Positions 60,601 through 64,000 of a stretch of 64,000 nt of DNA are shown one piece after another. Every line of letters starts with the position of its first letter. Position 1 is the stretch's first letter. A model generated the notes under the pieces. It did not search any database. It worked only from the letters and a program-made list of their open reading frames with translations, and had not been told where the DNA came from. This DNA is from Branchiostoma floridae (lineage: Eukaryota > Chordata > Leptocardii > Amphioxiformes > Branchiostomatidae): contig NC_049991.1 in NCBI RefSeq assembly GCF_000003815.2, forward strand, positions 16,122,971 to 16,186,970. The letters run 5' to 3'. A program made the translations under genes and the position numbers.

Positions 60601-63600
60601 ATGGAACCGGAAGAAGAAGAGGCGGTCGATTTGACTTCTCCAGATTTTGACCCGGCGAAAGCTTTGTCGTCCCAGGCCGTAAGCCTTCCCGTGCCAAACG
60701 TGAGACCCTTCGAAAACCTAGCTCAGTATGAGTCAGCCATGAAGGGCTTAAGAGCCCGCAGGAAGGCTCCAGCAAGCACACAACATGGCGGTCCAGATAC
60801 TGCTGGAAAGTCAGGGAGCAAGGACTCGTCCACAGAGGCGGGGCCGTCTGCTAGGTCTCTGCCTCCACTGGTGGCTACACACAGGAAACCTGCCAAAACG
60901 CTACTCACAAGGATGACGGGTAAATTACAGTGGTTGCTGAAACTCGAAGCTTATAATATTTGCATGTATAACGGTGTATGGCAAAGGCAACAGACCTATT
61001 TTAGGATTTGAGGATTCTCCCACCACTCAACCCGGCCCTGCAGTGTGCCTAAGGAAGTAATCCTTGTCAGCTTTACCCAAGGAGGTTGAAACCTCCTTGC
61101 TTTACCAGAAGAGGATGCTTTATTTTAGGCTCAGATTGTATACAGTCTACTCCTGATGATTTTAAGTTAATTCAGTTTTTCCATGTATACCAAGCACTTG
61201 TGTAAAGTTATTTATATTGTAGACATCAGTCATAGGTGCCATACAACATAATGTTTGAACAATGCAAGTATTGACTATTGTATGAAGGTTCATCTGTAAT
61301 AGTAATTGACATAGTAAAAGTTTTACACATTGTGCAGTATATCTAGCACTGACCAATAACCCTACTCAAGTTGAAATGACCAGAGGAGTTAAAGAGGTCA
61401 TCTACTAGTACATTTGAGCCCATAGATGGATAGAGGGGCCAATACCGACTACTGCCATACTGGGCACCTCTATTCAGGTTACATGACCCAGGCTTTGGGT
61501 CAATTTGATGCGAGAAGGGTTGGAGGCTTGTTGGTGAGTGCTTTATGATGATGAGATGATGATGATGGCTGTTTCTTCGTATCCGAAGATCAATGGTAGG
61601 CAGACAAGGTTGATTAGACGACCAGTCTGCCTGGCCTGCACGTGACTTTTTTTAAGGTGAAGGAGGGGTGTGCACTCCCTTCTCCACCCTCTCGTCTACT
61701 GGCGCACTAAGTCCTACAGGGACAGAACTATTTGCCACGTAAGATGGCCCCAGCAGATGCAGGTTTATTATTTGGAGTTTCCGTCTCCTAGGAGGACTTC
61801 CGACCAAGGCCGTAAGGGGTTCCTCCTACCCCCGATCGCGCAACTCGTGTGTCATGGCGGGTGCGTCATGCCCGAACATGCCCCTAAGGCTTGTCTCGGC
61901 CACAAAGCCCCGCCAAGGCCACTAGCCGCAGCTAGATACTCATTTACACCTGAGTTAAGTGAGGAAAGTCGTGTAAAGTGCCTTTCCCAAGGGCACAAGA
62001 TCGGTGACACAGCAGTCGGATTCGAACCCGCCACCTCTCGGTCTCGAGCCGAATATGCTGCCACTGTGCCACGCGGCCCCATGAGTGCTTTATATTGTGT
62101 ACAGAAATAACATGTTAAACTTTTACCTTCTACAATCCTTTTTGCAGAAGCAAAGCAAGGCCCACTGGATGTTCTGCGCAGCTGTATCAGTGAGAAACGT
62201 CGGGTCATTGTGACAACGAGAACATTTAAAGGCCTTCGTGGGATCTGCACTGGCTACCTGGTAGCCTTTGACAAGTTCTGGAACTTGGTAAGTAGTCAGT
62301 AGACATACTCCTGTAGCTTAAAGTTTGATCACATGTGTTGTTGACACCTTGCATATTACTCAGTGACTTTGTGGTTAAGAGTAGGGTTTTTGAATCTTGA
62401 AGTATTGAGTTCAAACCCCTGACAAGGCTAGATGTTTTGCCTTGGGGAAAGGCACTTTGCACCAGTTTCCTCATTTGACTCAGCCCTAAATGAGTACCTA
62501 TAGCTTTAGTTAGTGCCGTCCGTAAGATAGATCATTAAATGGAGGTCAAGAGTGTGAAGAGATATGATGTATACATGCATGTTCATGTCTATCCTTTCAA
62601 ATGTCTTCTTGTACTCTATTCTAGGCAATGGCAGATGTGGAAGAAGTATACCATAAGCCACCTCTGGGCAAGAAATTCTTCAATGAGGAAACACTGACTG
62701 TCTCAAAGGTATTCTTAGAAAATGAATGTTAATAATGGTTCGTTGGGAAAACAGACTGCTTCAGTAACAAAATTTGCACAATTTCTTTTCTCAGCTTTTC
62801 CGCTGGGTCAGCAGCTTTGATTTGCATGCCGTTATTGCCGATCCTGCGCTTGCTGTTATGCAACTCTCACACCTGTTAAATTTTCCCCAAAGAGTTCAAT
62901 TTTATGAGAAAATAAGGAAATTCATTAAAGATATTTACTTACTTCATGTATTCTTTGCTATTGCAGCTTTTGCAGTCGGAGACGACATCACAGATTGTCT
63001 CCAAAAACGATTATTTAATGCAGTCTACAAGAATGAAGGAAGAAGAGCAAAAAAGCTCAGCAGCAGCGAGAACTGAGCAAGACACTAGACACTGCAGTAC
63101 TCAGTATAAGGGACAGGGGGCAGGTATGGACCTAAAGAGTAATGTCAAGAAAGAGCCAGGTGACCGTGGGAGTGGAAAAGCAAGGTCCTCTACTAGAACA
63201 GAGCTGCACCACAGAAGTGATTATAAGGAATCTAAAGAAAAGAGGCATACAGAGGAACAAAGGACAGACAGACGAACTAGTTCCAAAGATTCCAGTCTGA
63301 AAAAGCATGGAAGAGAAAGAGACAAAGGTTCGAAGGCGGGTCCTGAAAGTTTGTCCGCCTTGGAGAGCAAGCTAACAAATCTACAGAAGGAGTTAGCAGC
63401 ATTAGATGCAGAGGAAAGTGATGAGGAAGAAGACACAGTGCAGTCAACTACAGGTGATACAGAGACACAGGGGAGAACATCGGCAGGTGTGAAGGGAACA
63501 AAGGCAAAGACTAGGAGAAAGCCCAGGAAACAGGAGTGCCAATTCTTCAAGAGACATGTGAATCAGTTATTTGTGAGAGGAGAAAATGTTGTGATTGTGT

Positions 63601-63617
63601 CAATAAAAGATGCATGA
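60601..63617 (+). CDS. LSM11: U7 snRNA-associated Sm-like protein LSm11, complete
   Basis: Model: 60601-60919, 62148-62287, 62625-62708, 62795-62806, 62967-63617, giving 401 residues. The N-terminus has [10 protein letters not shown] and [14 protein letters not shown], matching the conserved start of LSm11, which in animals contacts FLASH. LTRM precedes the Sm domain. Sm1 is [20 protein letters not shown] (exon 2). The long charged spacer between Sm1 and Sm2 typical of LSm11 is in the last exon (Lys/Arg/Glu/Ser-rich). Sm2 is [20 protein letters not shown] at the C-terminus. LSm11 with LSm10 replaces SmD1/D2 in the U7 snRNP, which cleaves replication-dependent histone pre-mRNAs. The 12-nt fourth exon is inferred. 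Intron 1 holds a SINE. Confidence 0.93.
61547..62081 (-). mobile_element. Full-length tRNA-derived SINE with 12-bp target-site duplication
   Basis: TGAGTGCTTTAT at 61535-61546 is repeated exactly at 62082-62093. On the minus strand the element starts with a tRNA-like head: A-box TGGCACAGTGG and perfect B-box GGTTCGAATCC. A conserved body follows (CCCTTGGGAAAGGCACTTTA, TTTCCTCACTT, GTAAATGAGTACC) and it ends in an ATC-rich tail. The body resembles the Deu-like domain known from amphioxus SINEs, though family assignment needs a repeat library. It lies in LSM11 intron 1, opposite to the gene. Any tRNA call near 62010-62080 belongs to this element. Confidence 0.9.
62366..62545 (+). mobile_element. 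tRNA-headed SINE (degraded copy)
   Basis: A-box-like GTGGTTAAGAGTAG and B-box-like GAGTTCAAACCCC precede CCTTGGGGAAAGGCACTTTG, TTTCCTCATTT and ATTAAATGGAGGTC. The middle matches the body of the 61547-62081 SINE and the tail matches the copy at 40870. It lies in LSM11 intron 2. Confidence 0.75.
62795..62806 (+). CDS. LSM11: Inferred 12-nt microexon of LSM11 (Leu-Phe-Arg-Trp)
   Basis: TTTTCTCAG precedes CTTTTCCGCTGG, and GTCAGC follows. Joining it in phase 0 between exons 62625-62708 and 62967-63617 gives VSK-LFRW-LLQSE, which lines up with the LF-x-x-L pattern at this place in vertebrate LSm11. The frame beyond 62806 stays open but is not in frame with the last exon and looks unlike LSm11. 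Skipping it would lose only four residues. Confidence 0.6.
63602..63607 (+). promoter_or_regulatory. AATAAA within the last codons of LSM11
   Basis: The hexamer lies in the codons for Ser-Ile-Lys and ends 7 nt before the TGA. No other AATAAA is seen between the stop and the window end. If used, the mRNA would have almost no 3' UTR; the true signal may be beyond the window. Confidence 0.3.
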
Positions 63618-63893
63618 CAGGCAACAAAGTGTTTTCGTTGTAATGGCTGTTGGTTGTGAGCTGACAAAGGACAGCCTAGATGACAAGGGACAATGTTGTG
63701 GGTCGAATTCTTACGGAAGGGAGACAATCAACTCAGCCTATGGTCAATCTGGTCCACTCAGCTGAACCCCCTGATGTCAGTGATGAAATGAACCCAACCA
63801 ACTATCCCTTACCCTGGCCGAGTTGACAGGTGTGTTGGGCTGAGTAGACCAGGGTGTTGGGCCGAGTTGACCAGACTTTAGCCAGTTAGGTTT
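63618..63893. other. Downstream of LSM11, nothing recognised
   Basis: Contains an imperfect local repeat (GTTGGGC-CGAGTTGACC-type words near 63815-63880) and no gene. Confidence 0.5.
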
Positions 63894-63983
63894 TGACAAT
63901 ACAAGATACAATACAAAAAAGAAAGCCCGATAAAAACGACTAAAAAAAAACCAGCCGGAGCCTAACCTCTGCTTGGAGAGTAA
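63894..63983. mobile_element. Half copy of the AAAGCCCGATAAAAACGAC MITE
   Basis: GACAATACAAGATACAATAC, then AAAGCCCGATAAAAACGACT, AGCCGGAGCCTAACC and the intact terminus TCTGCTTGGAGAGTA. It matches 40244-40350 and the right arm of 22771-22975. Confidence 0.85.
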
Positions 63984-64000
63984 CTTAGGCCCACTGCCCA

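Noticed and set aside
62010..62080. Possible tRNA gene on the minus strand (good A and B boxes)
   Set aside because: It is the head of the SINE, flanked by target duplications and followed by the SINE body.
62774..63076. Alternative 100-codon LSM11 region frame
   Set aside because: Mostly intron sequence; the frame past 62806 does not match LSm11 and is out of frame with the last exon.

Overview
The window looks like a stretch of a lancelet (amphioxus, Branchiostoma-type) nuclear genome. Its genes are split by GT-AG introns, the protein set is that of an animal (chordate or invertebrate deuterostome), and a metazoan endonuclease IV, absent from mammals, is present. Non-coding DNA is packed with palindromic MITEs, tRNA-headed SINEs and satellite-like arrays. 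The species cannot be fixed from sequence alone. All exon models below were built by hand from reading frames, splice sites and family knowledge.

Layout: (1) 101-11727, + strand: the 3' 15 exons of a SMURF1/2-type HECT ubiquitin ligase (end of C2, three WW domains, a polyglutamine-rich linker, complete HECT), then a roughly 2 kb 3' UTR. (2) 13.8-36.5 kb: gene-poor DNA holding a 4.3 kb foldback element made of about 182-bp satellite units in opposed orientation (with an assembly gap), several MITEs and a 1.64 kb Helentron-like element with internal tandem repeats. (3) 37186-37878, +: an intronless coding region for an unrecognised small type I membrane protein. (4) 38.4-45.5 kb: gene-poor, with MITEs, a SINE, a three-copy tandem repeat and long hairpins. 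(5) 45761-50407, -: a complete nine-exon secreted GH1 beta-glycosidase (lactase-like) whose stop codon lies in a 270-bp palindrome. (6) 51588-56265, +: a complete nine-exon endonuclease IV with all nine metal ligands. (7) 57071-60077, -: a complete five-exon CCDC166-like coiled-coil protein. (8) 60601-63617, +: LSM11, the U7 snRNP protein for histone mRNA 3' processing, apparently with a 12-nt microexon.

The genes do not form a functional pathway. GH1 and endonuclease IV diverge from a 1.2 kb spacer, endonuclease IV and the CCDC166-like gene are tail to tail with poly(A) signals about 60 bp apart, and the CCDC166-like gene and LSM11 diverge from a 523-bp spacer.

The most interesting signal is in SMURF. 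The exon joining the C2 and WW1 domains is preceded by a tandem duplicate that keeps acceptor, phase and most codons, with mainly synonymous changes. Using both exons or neither shifts the frame into an early stop, so the pair behaves like mutually exclusive exons. Flanking intron segments are complementary to the duplicated exon.
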